DNA of 64,000 nucleotides from Pseudomonadota bacterium (GCA_023457895.1 JAEXAY010000033.1:58793-122792); one strand, 5' to 3'. Positions 49,490 to 58,916 are shown, counted from the first letter of the stretch. Translations and numbers: made by a program. The notes: a model not told the origin generated them from the sequence alone.

Positions 49490-49981
49490 GCCTTCCTAGC
49501 ATATGACAGGTTCGGTTTTGGGCCGCGCGATGTCGGTTTCATTTTTGCCGGTGTCGGTTTTGTCTCGGCGCTGCTTCAGGGCGGCGCGTCCGCTCCCCTT
49601 GCGCGCCGTTTTGGCAGCGCATGGGTTGCCAAGGCGGGCATCGTCTTCAACGGGGTAGGGCTGGTGTGGCTTGGACTGGCGCATACATCCACGGGCCTGC
49701 TGATCTCCATGGGGCTCATCGCCATCGGTCTGGGCCTCTACAATCCTGCGATCCAGACCCTGACGTCGGACCTTACCGATGACAGCGATCGCGGCCTTGT
49801 CATGGGCCTGACCCAAGGCGCTTCCAGTCTCGGCCGCATCGCCGGACCCGCGGTATCCGGCACGATCTATCAGGGGATCGGCCATGGCGCCCCATTTCTC
49901 TTTGCCGGTGTTATCATGGCGATTTCATGGATCTTCGCCATTGTTGGGTTCCGGCGGCTCAAGACGCCGAATACCCCTTAG
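49490..49981 (+). pseudogene. MFS transporter remnant (C-terminal half)
   Basis: Starting right at the junction in another frame, AFLAYDRFGFGPRDVGFIFA reads as the TM7 region of a TetA/DHA-like MFS transporter and continues for about 160 residues through TM12 to RRLKTPNTP. The 5' half is missing. A short product could only begin at internal codons. It is a different MFS branch from the truncated gene at 45849, so the two fragments are not halves of one gene. Decayed gene, not a functional transporter. Confidence 0.82.
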
Positions 49982-50001
49982 GGGCCGGCTGAATGATCGG
50001 G

Positions 50002-50769
50002 TCAGTCCCGCGCGGTCACGGAACGCCGGACAAGAGGCTCCATTCGCCCGGCCACAACCTCGACCCCGTTGGCGTTGGGATGGATCCCATCCGGCAGCAT
50101 CAACGATCGGTCGGTTATGACCCCATCAAGAAAAAACGGATAGAGCGGGAGGTCGTGCTTTCTGGCGAGATCGGCATAGATAGGATTGAACTCCGCCGCA
50201 TAGTCCGGGCCGAGATTGGGTGCGGCGACCATGCCCGAAAGCATCACCGCTATTCCGCGCTGTTTCAACTGGGCCACAATCGATTCCAGATTCTGGCGAG
50301 TTTGTGCCGCATCGAGTCCGCGCAGCATATCGTTACCACCCAGTCCAACGATAACGAGGTCGGGTTTACGCGGCAGTCCATCCAGCGTGAAAGCAAGCCG
50401 CTGCGCGCCAGCCGCAGTCGTATCGCCCGATACGCCCGCATTGAACACGCTCGCCTTCGTCCCCGCTGCATTAAGCACCCGTTCGAGGGCCGGAGCGAAT
50501 CCTTCATCGGCACCGAGATTATAACCTGCGAACAGGCTATCGCCGAACACGACGATAAATTTGCTGTCGGCGGCCGGAATCGATGTTGCAGCACCAACCG
50601 GTTTATCGGCGTTCGCAGCCACGCCCGCCGGTTCAGCCTTGCCATTCCCTCCCGTGTCGGGTGAAGAGCATGCAGCAACTGCCAGCATAATCAGGGTTGC
50701 AAATACGGTTCTCCTTGCTGAACCCGTAGCCGTTACAGATTGACGTATCAGAGGAATTCTCCCGTTCAT
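50002..50769 (-). CDS. tesA: Arylesterase / acyl-CoA thioesterase I (TesA), SGNH hydrolase
   Basis: 255-residue lipoprotein-type SGNH hydrolase. The signal ends in a lipobox (LAVAACSS). Catalytic blocks: VVFGDSLFAGYNLG (GDSL Ser), NAGVSGDTTAAG, VIVGLGGNDMLRG, and the Asp/His of MLPDGIHPNANG near the C-terminus. It hydrolyses thioesters and esters in the periplasm. Divergent from ybbA-ybbP, the arrangement known from Escherichia coli and many proteobacteria, which supports the name. The ATG at 50769 overlaps the ybbA start codon on the other strand; the exact start is less certain. Confidence 0.92.
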   Translation of the reverse strand: MNGRIPLIRQSVTATGSARRTVFATLIMLAVAACSSPDTGGNGKAEPAGVAANADKPVGAATSIPAADSKFIVVFGDSLFAGYNLGADEGFAPALERVLNAAGTKASVFNAGVSGDTTAAGAQRLAFTLDGLPRKPDLVIVGLGGNDMLRGLDAAQTRQNLESIVAQLKQRGIAVMLSGMVAAPNLGPDYAAEFNPIYADLARKHDLPLYPFFLDGVITDRSLMLPDGIHPNANGVEVVAGRMEPLVRRSVTARD

Positions 50770-51487
50770 GCCCAATAACATCGACACGACCGATATGGCG
50801 GTGCGCGCGCGCAATGTCACGCTTACGCTGGGAACAAAAGCAGCGCCGGTCGAAATTCTGAAAGGCGTCGATCTGGATGTCGGCTATGGTGAAAGTCTAG
50901 CCATCCTGGGTGCATCGGGGTCAGGAAAATCCTCGCTGCTCGCAGTGCTGTCGGGTCTGGAGCGCGCCAGCGGCGGCACGGTCGAGGTTGCGGGCGTAGA
51001 TTTCGGGAAACTTGACGAGGACGAACTGGCCCGCGCGCGGCGCGGGCGCATCGGTATTGTCTTGCAGAGTTTCCATCTGCTGCCAACCATGACCGCGCTC
51101 GAAAATGTCGCGGTGCCACTGGAACTGGCGGGCCATGGCGACGCCTTTGCGCGCGCCGAGGCGGAATTGCGGGCGGTCGGCCTGGGGCATCGTCTGGACC
51201 ATTACCCGGCGCAGCTTTCGGGCGGAGAGCAACAACGCGTCGCTATCGCGCGCGCCGTGGCACCCGGACCTGCGCTACTTTTTGCCGACGAACCAACCGG
51301 CAATCTCGACGCCGCGACCGGAGAAGCCATCATCACCCTGCTGTTCGAGCGCCAGCGGCAAAGCGGTGCAACACTTATCATCATCACGCATGACACGGGA
51401 CTCGCCGATCGTTGCAACGTCATCGTCGAAATGCGTGACGGGGTCATCACTGGCCGGAGAGTGCCGGCGCCGGGAGTCCGGTCATGA
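50768..51487 (+). CDS. ybbA: ABC transporter ATP-binding protein (YbbA/LolD type)
   Basis: 239-residue ABC ATPase. Walker A LGASGSGKSSLLAVLSG (about 53-69), signature LSGGEQQRVAIARA (about 154-167), Walker B ALLFADEPTGNLDAATGEA, and H-loop IIITHDTGLADR. It belongs to the MacB/LolD-like branch that works with FtsX-type permeases. Its stop overlaps the start of ybbP by four bases. GAGGA precedes the ATG at a slightly long distance. Housekeeping gene with conserved neighbours tesA and ybbP rather than part of the catabolic pathway. Confidence 0.95.
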   Translation: MPNNIDTTDMAVRARNVTLTLGTKAAPVEILKGVDLDVGYGESLAILGASGSGKSSLLAVLSGLERASGGTVEVAGVDFGKLDEDELARARRGRIGIVLQSFHLLPTMTALENVAVPLELAGHGDAFARAEAELRAVGLGHRLDHYPAQLSGGEQQRVAIARAVAPGPALLFADEPTGNLDAATGEAIITLLFERQRQSGATLIIITHDTGLADRCNVIVEMRDGVITGRRVPAPGVRS

Positions 51488-54006
51488 CACCGCTTTCCTG
51501 GCCGATCGCCTGGCGCATCGCACGGCGCGATCTGCATATCGGCTTTCGCGGTCTGCGGCTGCTCCTGGTCTGCCTGTTCCTCGGAGTTGCGGCCTTGTCA
51601 GCGATCGGCAGTCTCGCATCATCCATTGCCGAAGAATTGTCGGCGCGCGGTCAGGCAATCCTCGGCGGTGATCTGGAGATTGCGCTGACCCAGCGCGAAC
51701 TGGACGCGAAGTATCTCGGCAAATTGCGCGATCTTGGAACGCTGAGCGAAACGATCAGGATGCGGGCGATGGCGCAGCGTAAAGACGGCGACAGTAAAAA
51801 CGGTCCTGACCGCGTCCTGACCGAACTGAAGGGCGTCGACAACGTCTATCCGCTTTATGGCACGCTGACGCTGAAAACCGGCATGTACCGCCCTCTTTCC
51901 GTAAATGAGATCATCATCGGACAAGGCCTGTCCGACCGGCTTGATCTTCAGGTAGGCGACAGCGTGCGTTATGGAGCGCGCAGCTTCACCGTCTCCGCCA
52001 TTGTCTCCAACGAGCCGGATCGTCTGGGAGAAGGCTTCACGCTCGGTCCGGTGGCGATTGTTTCGCTCGAGGGGCTACGCGCGACCGGGCTGATCCAGCC
52101 GGGAAGCCTTTATGAAAGCAAGTATCGTCTGCGCACCCCGACCGGGACCGATGCGAAGGCGCTGCGCAAACGGCTTGAGGGCCGTTATGCGGGCGAGGGC
52201 TGGTCGTTCAAGGATCGCGAGGCCGCCTCCCCCGGGACGACGCGGTTCATCGAGCGGATGGGACAGTTCCTGTCGCTGATCGGGCTCGCTGCCCTTGTCA
52301 TTGCCGGCATCGGGGTCAGCAACGGCGTAACCTCCTATCTCGGGCAAAAGCGGGGACCAATCGCGACGCTGAAGGTGCTGGGCGCGACATCGGCCGATAT
52401 CGAGCGGGTGTTCCTGCTCCAGATTGGTACCGTTGCGCTGCTCGGTATTGCAGGCGGCCTGATCGTCGGGGCTTTGCTGCCTGTGCTTGTCGTCACTTTG
52501 GCCGGCGACCTGCTACCGGTCCGGCCGGGCTTCCAGCTTCAGCCCCTCCCCTTGCTGGTAAGCGCGATCTATGGTCTCCTCATGGCCGTGATTTTCACGC
52601 TACCGCCGCTGGCCCGGGCGCGGCGGCATCCCGCCGCTGCCATTTTTCGCTCGCAAATCGACACCATCACCAGCCTCGACAGGCGGACCCTTATGCGTGC
52701 CGGTACAGCCTTGGTCGCGCTGGTCGTACTCGCGCTGATAACCGCCCGGGAACCGCTGTTTTCAGCGGCAGTCCTCGGTGCGGTTGCGGTCGTGTTATTG
52801 CTACTCATGCTTCTGGGTAAACTGGTGGGAAGGATTGCCCGCCGCCTGCCCCCGCCGCGCCAGCCATTGCTGCGGCTCGCCATCGCCAACCTTTATCGCC
52901 CCGGTGCGCAGACCACCCCGCTGGTGGTGGCGCTGGGTCTTGCCCTCACCCTGTTCGTCACTCTGGCCGGCATCCAGACCAGCCTTGCCAACGAAATCGC
53001 GCGAAGCGTCCCGCAACGGGCGCCGAACCTGTTCGTGCTCGATATCCCGTCGGGCGCAAGATCGCAGTTCGAAACGCTGGTTCGCAGCAAAGCTCCGGAA
53101 GTTGAACTCAACATCGTTCCTGTCCTGCGGGGAACAATCACCGCCTATGGCGGGCAGCGCGTCGCGGACCTCGAGACAATCCCCGAAGGCGCGTGGTTCC
53201 TGCGCGGCGAACGAGGCGTCACCTACAGCGCCGAAATACCGGAAGGCAGCGAGGTGACGCAGGGCAAGTGGTGGCCGGTCGGCTATGCCGGCCCCCCCCT
53301 TATCTCGCTCGACGAAGAGGCGGCGCGGATCATGAATATCGGCGTCGGCGACACGATGACTGTCAACGTTCTCGGCCGGCCGATCGAAGTCCGCATCGCC
53401 TCACTGCGCAAGATCAAGTGGGACACGATGGGGTTCAACTATATCATGGTGATGTCGCCCAATACCCTGGCAGCAGCTCCACACAGCCTTTCCGCAACGC
53501 TGACCATGGACAAAAAACATGATGCAGCGACGACCCAGGCGCTGCTCGATACTTTTCCCAGCCTCTCTGTGATCGAAGTCGGAGAGGTTATCGGCCAGGT
53601 CAGTAGCCTGCTGGAGCAGATGGCCGCCGCGATCATGGTAGCCGCGTCCGTCGCGATCCTCGCCGGGATCGCGGTGCTGGTCGGCGCGATCTCCGCCTCG
53701 CGGCAGGCTCGCAGCTATGACAGCGTCATCATGAAGCTGCTGGGCGCGACGCGCGGGCAAATACTCGGCGTTCAGGCACTCGAATATGGCCTGCTCGCTG
53801 CGATCCTCGCATCGGTGGCCTTTGCGCTTGGCATTGCCGGCGCCTGGTATGTCATTGCCCAGTTGTTCGACTTTGGCTGGTCGCCCGACTGGTGGATCGT
53901 CCTCGGGACGCTGGCCGGAGGAGCGCTGGTAACGCTGGGCATCGGTCTGGTCGGGTCGTTGCCGATCATGACGGTGCGTCCGGCCCAGGCGCTGCGAGAG
54001 TTGTAA
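51484..54006 (+). CDS. ybbP: FtsX-family ABC permease (YbbP)
   Basis: 840-residue inner-membrane permease. A first membrane segment near residue 20 is followed by a large periplasmic domain, then FtsX-like permease helices around 255-385 (LIGLAALVIAGIGVSNG, QIGTVALLGIAGGLIVGALL), a second membrane and periplasmic section, and a final FtsX domain (MAAAIMVAASVAILAGIAVLV, about 715 on). This double-FtsX layout is that of YbbP. It works with YbbA and may move lipids or lipoprotein-type molecules; the exact cargo is not established. It overlaps ybbA (ATGA) and ends in a region with a 9-bp stem hairpin. Confidence 0.93.
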   Translation: MTPLSWPIAWRIARRDLHIGFRGLRLLLVCLFLGVAALSAIGSLASSIAEELSARGQAILGGDLEIALTQRELDAKYLGKLRDLGTLSETIRMRAMAQRKDGDSKNGPDRVLTELKGVDNVYPLYGTLTLKTGMYRPLSVNEIIIGQGLSDRLDLQVGDSVRYGARSFTVSAIVSNEPDRLGEGFTLGPVAIVSLEGLRATGLIQPGSLYESKYRLRTPTGTDAKALRKRLEGRYAGEGWSFKDREAASPGTTRFIERMGQFLSLIGLAALVIAGIGVSNGVTSYLGQKRGPIATLKVLGATSADIERVFLLQIGTVALLGIAGGLIVGALLPVLVVTLAGDLLPVRPGFQLQPLPLLVSAIYGLLMAVIFTLPPLARARRHPAAAIFRSQIDTITSLDRRTLMRAGTALVALVVLALITAREPLFSAAVLGAVAVVLLLLMLLGKLVGRIARRLPPPRQPLLRLAIANLYRPGAQTTPLVVALGLALTLFVTLAGIQTSLANEIARSVPQRAPNLFVLDIPSGARSQFETLVRSKAPEVELNIVPVLRGTITAYGGQRVADLETIPEGAWFLRGERGVTYSAEIPEGSEVTQGKWWPVGYAGPPLISLDEEAARIMNIGVGDTMTVNVLGRPIEVRIASLRKIKWDTMGFNYIMVMSPNTLAAAPHSLSATLTMDKKHDAATTQALLDTFPSLSVIEVGEVIGQVSSLLEQMAAAIMVAASVAILAGIAVLVGAISASRQARSYDSVIMKLLGATRGQILGVQALEYGLLAAILASVAFALGIAGAWYVIAQLFDFGWSPDWWIVLGTLAGGALVTLGIGLVGSLPIMTVRPAQALREL

Positions 54007-54040
54007 TCGGCCGGAAAGAGCAACGATGGCATAAACCACA

Positions 54041-54074
54041 CCGGCGGAGCGTTCCTTATGGAGCACTCCGCCGG
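54041..54074. terminator. Possible terminator hairpin
   Basis: CCGGCGGAG (54041-54049) pairs with CTCCGCCGG (54066-54074). There is no T-run, so its role as a terminator between ybbP and the convergent DUF1838 gene is uncertain. Confidence 0.4.
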
Positions 54075-54138
54075 GATGAAATAACGATGCAGCCCGCAGG
54101 CCGCGTTGCCCGGCGGGTCATTATCCCGCCCCGTCTAC

Positions 54139-55164
54139 TCACTTCTTCTTAGGCGTCGTCACCCACTGCTTGCCGAGGTCGGCGGGATTACCCGAAAACA
54201 CCGGCGGCGGCGGCGGCTGCGGAGGGGTCCAGCCAGCCGGTACGGGTGCAGGCTTCTGCTCCTTGGCATAGGCCTCAAGGCTGGATTCGTTGGGCAGATT
54301 ATCTTCGGTCGGGGCCGAAAGCATTGCCGGATCGAATTTACGGGCCGCCTCGACGAGATCCTGCGGCAGGTTCTTGAGTCCGTCGACACCACCCGGGATG
54401 GTCGCGAAATGGCTGAAATAACAGCAATGACCGGGGGCCGTGCCCATCAGCATCCAGGGGAGCCAGGGAGTAACGCGCGCCCATGCACCGACCACGGGGA
54501 TATTGGTCAGGTTGGGATTTTCCACGTCGGCGCGTTTTACCGTATAATTGAAATATTCGCTGACCTGGTTGAAATGGCCTCCCGATTCCCGGACCCATTT
54601 GTCGGGCGTGAGGAGATTGGGGTAGAACAGGTTGACCCCGCGCATATTGACGATCGTTCCGTCCGGGCCTTCGATCCATTCACCCGCACGGACCGGACTG
54701 CCATCGGGCATGTAAGCGCGAACCGTGCTGTTATACGGATTGTTCGCGATCGGCACGACCTTGACGGTTTCGTCGGTGTAGGGATTGTGCCAGGTGTCAA
54801 GCAGCTTGCCAGTGTCCGGATCGCGATAATGGACCGTTTCGACCAGCAAGCGGCGCCAGCTCCCATCGGGCAGACGGCGGGTACGAACAAGGCTGAACCC
54901 TTCGAAACCGAACAGCGTGCGCACGGGCTCATTCGGACGGACGCCATAGACATGCCCCTTGAGCCAGCCAAGCTTCTGCTTGGTCGGGTCAAGGTCGGAA
55001 TCCATGCGGGCGATGGTATCGCGGATGAATTCGGGGTTGTTGAAGTCGACCTTGGTAATGAACCCGGGGTTACTCGACTTGGCAATGGCCGGGGCAGCTG
55101 CGGCGCCCGCAGCCAGTGCCGCAAGCCCCAGGCCCTCCCGGCGTGTAAACAGAAAATCGGACAT
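54139..55164 (-). CDS. DUF1838 family protein, Tat-exported (copy 3)
   Basis: 341-residue DUF1838 protein with a clear Tat signal (FLFTRREGLGLAALAAGAAA). Mature domain: MDSDLDPTKQKLGWLKGHVYG, DTWHNPYTDETVKVVPIANN, WARVTPWLPWMLMGTAPGH, and a proline-rich PPQPPPPPVF C-terminal segment. Closely related to copy 1 at 30645, more distantly to copy 2 at 40607. I start at ATG 55164 with GGGAGAAGG upstream. It lies 31 bases downstream of the exported hydrolase gene, so the two form an operon. The family has no known function; pairing with an exported hydrolase suggests a periplasmic step on a shared substrate. Confidence 0.88.
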   Translation of the reverse strand: MSDFLFTRREGLGLAALAAGAAAAPAIAKSSNPGFITKVDFNNPEFIRDTIARMDSDLDPTKQKLGWLKGHVYGVRPNEPVRTLFGFEGFSLVRTRRLPDGSWRRLLVETVHYRDPDTGKLLDTWHNPYTDETVKVVPIANNPYNSTVRAYMPDGSPVRAGEWIEGPDGTIVNMRGVNLFYPNLLTPDKWVRESGGHFNQVSEYFNYTVKRADVENPNLTNIPVVGAWARVTPWLPWMLMGTAPGHCCYFSHFATIPGGVDGLKNLPQDLVEAARKFDPAMLSAPTEDNLPNESSLEAYAKEQKPAPVPAGWTPPQPPPPPVFSGNPADLGKQWVTTPKKK

Positions 55165-55195
55165 ATTCACCTTCTCCCAATAGTTATGGTGCCGT

Positions 55196-56215
55196 TCATT
55201 CGGCGGATTTTTGTTCGCTGGTGAGGTCGGGCTGGACCTTTTCGATATAGGTCTTGACCAGTTCCCCGTACCGCGTGGGGATTTCCAGCGGAGGGTAATG
55301 CCCGACATCCATCATCACCATCTTGGATACTGTCGCGCCGGTGAGATAGCTTTCGAGCTTATTCATGGCGGCGACCGGCAGAAGCGGATCGGCACCACCC
55401 CACAGCAGCAGCGTCGGCGCCTTGACCGCGTTCATCGCGCCACGCGCAAATTCGTGGTTCTCCACCTTGGCGATGAGATGAAGAATATTCTTGTCCTCCT
55501 CGCGCAACATCATGGTGTAGACGTCGTCCTTGAACGCCTTGCCATAGCGCGACGGCACACCGGCATAATAATCGAACCATGCATCCCAGAAGGCGCGGCT
55601 GCGATAACCCAGTCGCTTATGCTCCGCCTGGGCGGCTGTGAACGCCTGGGGATAAGAGGACGGATCGCGGGGCGGTGACCAGGAGAGCGGGTCGGAGGGC
55701 GCGTTTGAGATAACCAGCCGTGTCACGAGATCGGGGCGCTTGGCCGCGAGCTGAACCCCAAGCGTGCCGCCGCTCGAAACACCGACGACCGTGATCTTGC
55801 CGATGCCCAGCTTGGCCAGCAATGCTTCGGGCAGATCGGTCGGCTCGAGCGCCTTGACCGCCTCGTCCGATGCGCCGTCAGACAGGCCAAAACCCGGCAG
55901 GTCGTAACGGATAACCCGATAGCCATTGGCCACGAGATAGCTGGCCGTTCCGTCCCATGTCTTGAGGCTGCTCATCGATCCATGGACGAGCAGGATGGGC
56001 GGCCCGCTGCCTTCGTCCTTATAGTGGATATTGACCCCTCCGACATCCAGATATTTGCTCTGACCATCAGCGAAGTGTTCGCGGATTTCCTTGAGCGTCA
56101 GTCGCTTGGCTGCCGACGCCGCCGGACGCTCTGCCGCCGCCGCTGGTACGGCCACAGGCGCCAACACCGCCAGCGCAAGGCATCCCATCAATCTTGAAAC
56201 GAGCTTGTTCTTCAT
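55196..56215 (-). CDS. Exported alpha/beta hydrolase (paralogue of 39424-40386)
   Basis: 339-residue hydrolase with a signal peptide (MKNKLVSRLMGCLALAVLAP, cleavage near AAAERP). Core motifs: ILLVHGSMSSLKTWDG near 75, RYDLPGFGLSD near 107, elbow VVGVSSGGTLGVQLAAKRP near 148 and DVGHYPPLEIPTRYGEL near 308. Strongly similar along its length to the protein at 39424. Should cleave an ester, lactone or C-C bond in the periplasm. Operon with DUF1838 copy 3. A terminator separates it from the TonB receptor gene upstream. Confidence 0.9.
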   Translation of the reverse strand: MKNKLVSRLMGCLALAVLAPVAVPAAAAERPAASAAKRLTLKEIREHFADGQSKYLDVGGVNIHYKDEGSGPPILLVHGSMSSLKTWDGTASYLVANGYRVIRYDLPGFGLSDGASDEAVKALEPTDLPEALLAKLGIGKITVVGVSSGGTLGVQLAAKRPDLVTRLVISNAPSDPLSWSPPRDPSSYPQAFTAAQAEHKRLGYRSRAFWDAWFDYYAGVPSRYGKAFKDDVYTMMLREEDKNILHLIAKVENHEFARGAMNAVKAPTLLLWGGADPLLPVAAMNKLESYLTGATVSKMVMMDVGHYPPLEIPTRYGELVKTYIEKVQPDLTSEQKSAE

Positions 56216-56246
56216 TTTCCGCTCCTCTTTCCGGTACCGCTTGCAA

Positions 56247-56280
56247 CGAAAAAGGGGCGCGGATTTCCGCGCCCCTTATT
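56247..56280 (-). terminator. Intrinsic terminator of TonB receptor gene
   Basis: AAGGGGCGCGGA pairs perfectly with TCCGCGCCCCTT around a two-base centre, and on the minus strand is followed by TTTTTCG. It lies just after the receptor stop at 56285. Confidence 0.85.
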
Positions 56281-56284
56281 GCGA

Positions 56285-58774
56285 TTAGAACTTCACATTG
56301 AAGCGGACCCCGACCTCTCTTGGCGCCGGTGCGTAAACCGATACGCCAGGAACCGTCGTCAGCGGACTGGTTGGCGTCGGCCACGGCACATAGAGCAACG
56401 CCCCAGGCTCCGCGACCGAGGTGGTCCGCTGAGCGGAATCCCAGTGGCGATCATTGAACAGATTCTTGGAGAAAAGTTCGATCGACAGATTGTCCTTGCG
56501 CACACCGATGCGGGCGTTGACGCGGATATAGTCGTCAAGCTGGAAGATGTTGGCTTCACTGTCCCACTGCTTGCCGGTGTAGAAGGAATCCCCGCGCGCA
56601 AACCATGACCACTCACCGTCGATATCGTCCGAATAGGACAGCGAGAAGCTGCCAGTGACAGCGGGTGTCTTGGGCAGCTTGTTGCCACCGAAATGCACGA
56701 CCCCGCTCGTCAGCGTCGAAAGCGACGGATTGAAGAAGTTGACATATTCCGCATGGCGGTAATTGAACGTCATTTCGGCAGTCAGCTTGTCGGTCAGCGC
56801 AGCCTGCGCATCAAACTCGATCCCCCACAGACGAGCGTCGTTGGGCGCGATCACTACCAGGTTGAACGGCTGCGTCTGTGAGAAAACGGTAACCTGCGTG
56901 TTGATCCGCTTCCAGTCCATATAATAGCCCGACAGCGAAAACTGCGCACGGCCGTTGAACAGACGCTGCTTCCAGCCGATGTCGTAGGAATAGAGCGTCG
57001 GGATCGGGGCGAACACGTCCGCATCGGGGAACACCGCCCAGATTTCGGCATGCTGTTCTGGCGTATAGGTTACCCAGTTACCATTGGTTTGTTGCTGCTG
57101 GATACCCTTGGCGTAGTTGGCATATAATGTCGTATCCGGGTTCGGCTTGTACTTGAGGATGATACGCGGCAGCCAGCTGTCGGTATCGATCGTCGTATTG
57201 AGCGTCTTGGTCTTGTCGGTCTGGTACCGCACCTCACCGGCAAGGGTCAGCCCGTCGATGATGTCATATTCAACGGCGGCAAATCCGGCGAGAATCTGGT
57301 TTACCGACTTGCTGTAGGCTTGCAGGTAACCTGCCGTAAACGGCGCATCGCCAAACCGGTTGCCAACTTGCCATACGCCCGTCTGGCCTTCACCCTTTGC
57401 CCAGAAATAGTTCATCCCGGCGAGCCAGCGGAACGGCGTATTCTGTTGCGACTGGACGCGGAACTCATAGTTCCAGTTGCGATCCGTGCTCGCATTGAAC
57501 TGATAGGTGTTTTCCTCGTCAGTATGGTCACCGTCATAGGCAACCAGGGTGCGCGCCGAAGAATAGGCAAGGCTCGACACCAAAGTGATATCGTTCGGAA
57601 AAGTATATTTCGCCGCAGCCGAAACACGGCCGATCGTCTGGGCCATGCCCATGTGATGCAACTCGGGCACCTTGTCGAGCATATCGCTGCCAAGCGAGTT
57701 GTTGACCAGCATGTCGCGCCACAGATTGGGCCGGCCGATCCGGTCAAGTACGCCGAGCGTCATGGTCGTATTCTTGGAAATACCGCCAATTTCTTTCAGC
57801 GATGGCAGATCGCCACAGAAATAGGGCCGCCCAAGCGAGAACGTCACATCCTCGCCCGCCGCGTTGCGCCCGTTGAAGGTCCTGCCCGGACAGGTCGAGC
57901 CATATTGGGTGCCACGGATCACCGTGGTTGCGCCCAGTTCATCCTCGTTCTTCTGATAATGGCCACGGACGTTGAGTTCGAAGGAATCACTCGGCGTCAG
58001 GTAAAAGTTGGCATCGATCGACTTGGTCTTTTCGCCGCCGAGCGTACCGCCATCGGTGGTCCGGTAGCGGCCCTGCTTGTTATGCAGATGTCCCGTAAGT
58101 CTTCCGGACAGGACATTCTGGATCAACGGCCCTTCGATGCTGAGCGTGAGGTCATGGGAGCCATCGAGCGTTCCCAGCCCGTCGATCTGCCCGCCAAAAC
58201 TGTCCTTCGGCCGGCGGGTGATGAAATTGATCGCGCCGCCGAACGTGTTGCGGCCAAAATAGGTGCTCTGCGGTCCCTTCAATACTTCGACTCGCTCGAC
58301 GTCTACCGTGCTCAGAGAACCGACGCCGGTGGAAATGTAGATGCCATCGACAAAGGCCGAACCGGATTGCTCGCGTGCGGTTCCGTAGGTGGTCGAAAGT
58401 CCGCGAAAGACGATCTGGCCGTTGGAACGGCCAGCCACCTGCGAGCCGCCCGATGGGATATAGCTGAGGCCCGGTGAGACATTCGCAATATCCTTGATCT
58501 CGGTCAGCTGCTTTTCCTGGATCGCTTTTTCCGAGAATGCCGAGATCGCAAGCGGGGCATCAATTGTGCGTTCCTCACGCTTGCGCGCGGTGACGACAAT
58601 ATCTTCCAGCACCGGGCCTGTGGCCTGAACCGGAGCGGCCTGTTCGACCGCTTGGGGTTCGGCGACTGTAGTGTCTTGTGCAGCCGCAGGTGCGGCAAAT
58701 CCGGCCATGCCGAGCGAAACGGCCATCGAAACTACCGAAACGCTTGTCTTGTTGAGTCCAGACCTTGATCCCAT
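56285..58774 (-). CDS. TonB-dependent receptor
   Basis: Full-length TonB-dependent outer-membrane receptor, 829 residues. Signal peptide ending near APAAAQDT, plug domain with LEDIVVTARKREERTIDAPLA and VERVEVLKGPQSTYFGRN, barrel ending in REVGVRFNVKF with the terminal aromatic. I choose ATG 58774 because GGGAG lies eight bases upstream; other ATGs upstream (58789 and beyond) are less well placed. Upstream of it, back to back, lies a receptor remnant on the plus strand. The following hydrolase-DUF1838 operon runs in the same direction beyond a terminator. It is the longest receptor in the window; substrate unknown. Confidence 0.93.
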   Translation of the reverse strand: MGSRSGLNKTSVSVVSMAVSLGMAGFAAPAAAQDTTVAEPQAVEQAAPVQATGPVLEDIVVTARKREERTIDAPLAISAFSEKAIQEKQLTEIKDIANVSPGLSYIPSGGSQVAGRSNGQIVFRGLSTTYGTAREQSGSAFVDGIYISTGVGSLSTVDVERVEVLKGPQSTYFGRNTFGGAINFITRRPKDSFGGQIDGLGTLDGSHDLTLSIEGPLIQNVLSGRLTGHLHNKQGRYRTTDGGTLGGEKTKSIDANFYLTPSDSFELNVRGHYQKNEDELGATTVIRGTQYGSTCPGRTFNGRNAAGEDVTFSLGRPYFCGDLPSLKEIGGISKNTTMTLGVLDRIGRPNLWRDMLVNNSLGSDMLDKVPELHHMGMAQTIGRVSAAAKYTFPNDITLVSSLAYSSARTLVAYDGDHTDEENTYQFNASTDRNWNYEFRVQSQQNTPFRWLAGMNYFWAKGEGQTGVWQVGNRFGDAPFTAGYLQAYSKSVNQILAGFAAVEYDIIDGLTLAGEVRYQTDKTKTLNTTIDTDSWLPRIILKYKPNPDTTLYANYAKGIQQQQTNGNWVTYTPEQHAEIWAVFPDADVFAPIPTLYSYDIGWKQRLFNGRAQFSLSGYYMDWKRINTQVTVFSQTQPFNLVVIAPNDARLWGIEFDAQAALTDKLTAEMTFNYRHAEYVNFFNPSLSTLTSGVVHFGGNKLPKTPAVTGSFSLSYSDDIDGEWSWFARGDSFYTGKQWDSEANIFQLDDYIRVNARIGVRKDNLSIELFSKNLFNDRHWDSAQRTTSVAEPGALLYVPWPTPTSPLTTVPGVSVYAPAPREVGVRFNVKF

Positions 58775-58916
58775 TTCATATGCTCCCATAAAATTATAAT
58801 TTTCTGTCAAACAGGATATATTTGGGGCAATATACCGACCATCAAATAATCGTCCTTTTCCACAACAATTGATTGTGGCGACAGCGGGCATTACACTTGC
58901 GCCCATCTTTCGGGGA

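Noticed and set aside
45849..49981. The two MFS fragments as halves of one gene split by an insertion
   Set aside because: They lie on opposite strands and belong to different MFS branches (MCT/OFA-like N-half, TetA/DHA-like C-half).
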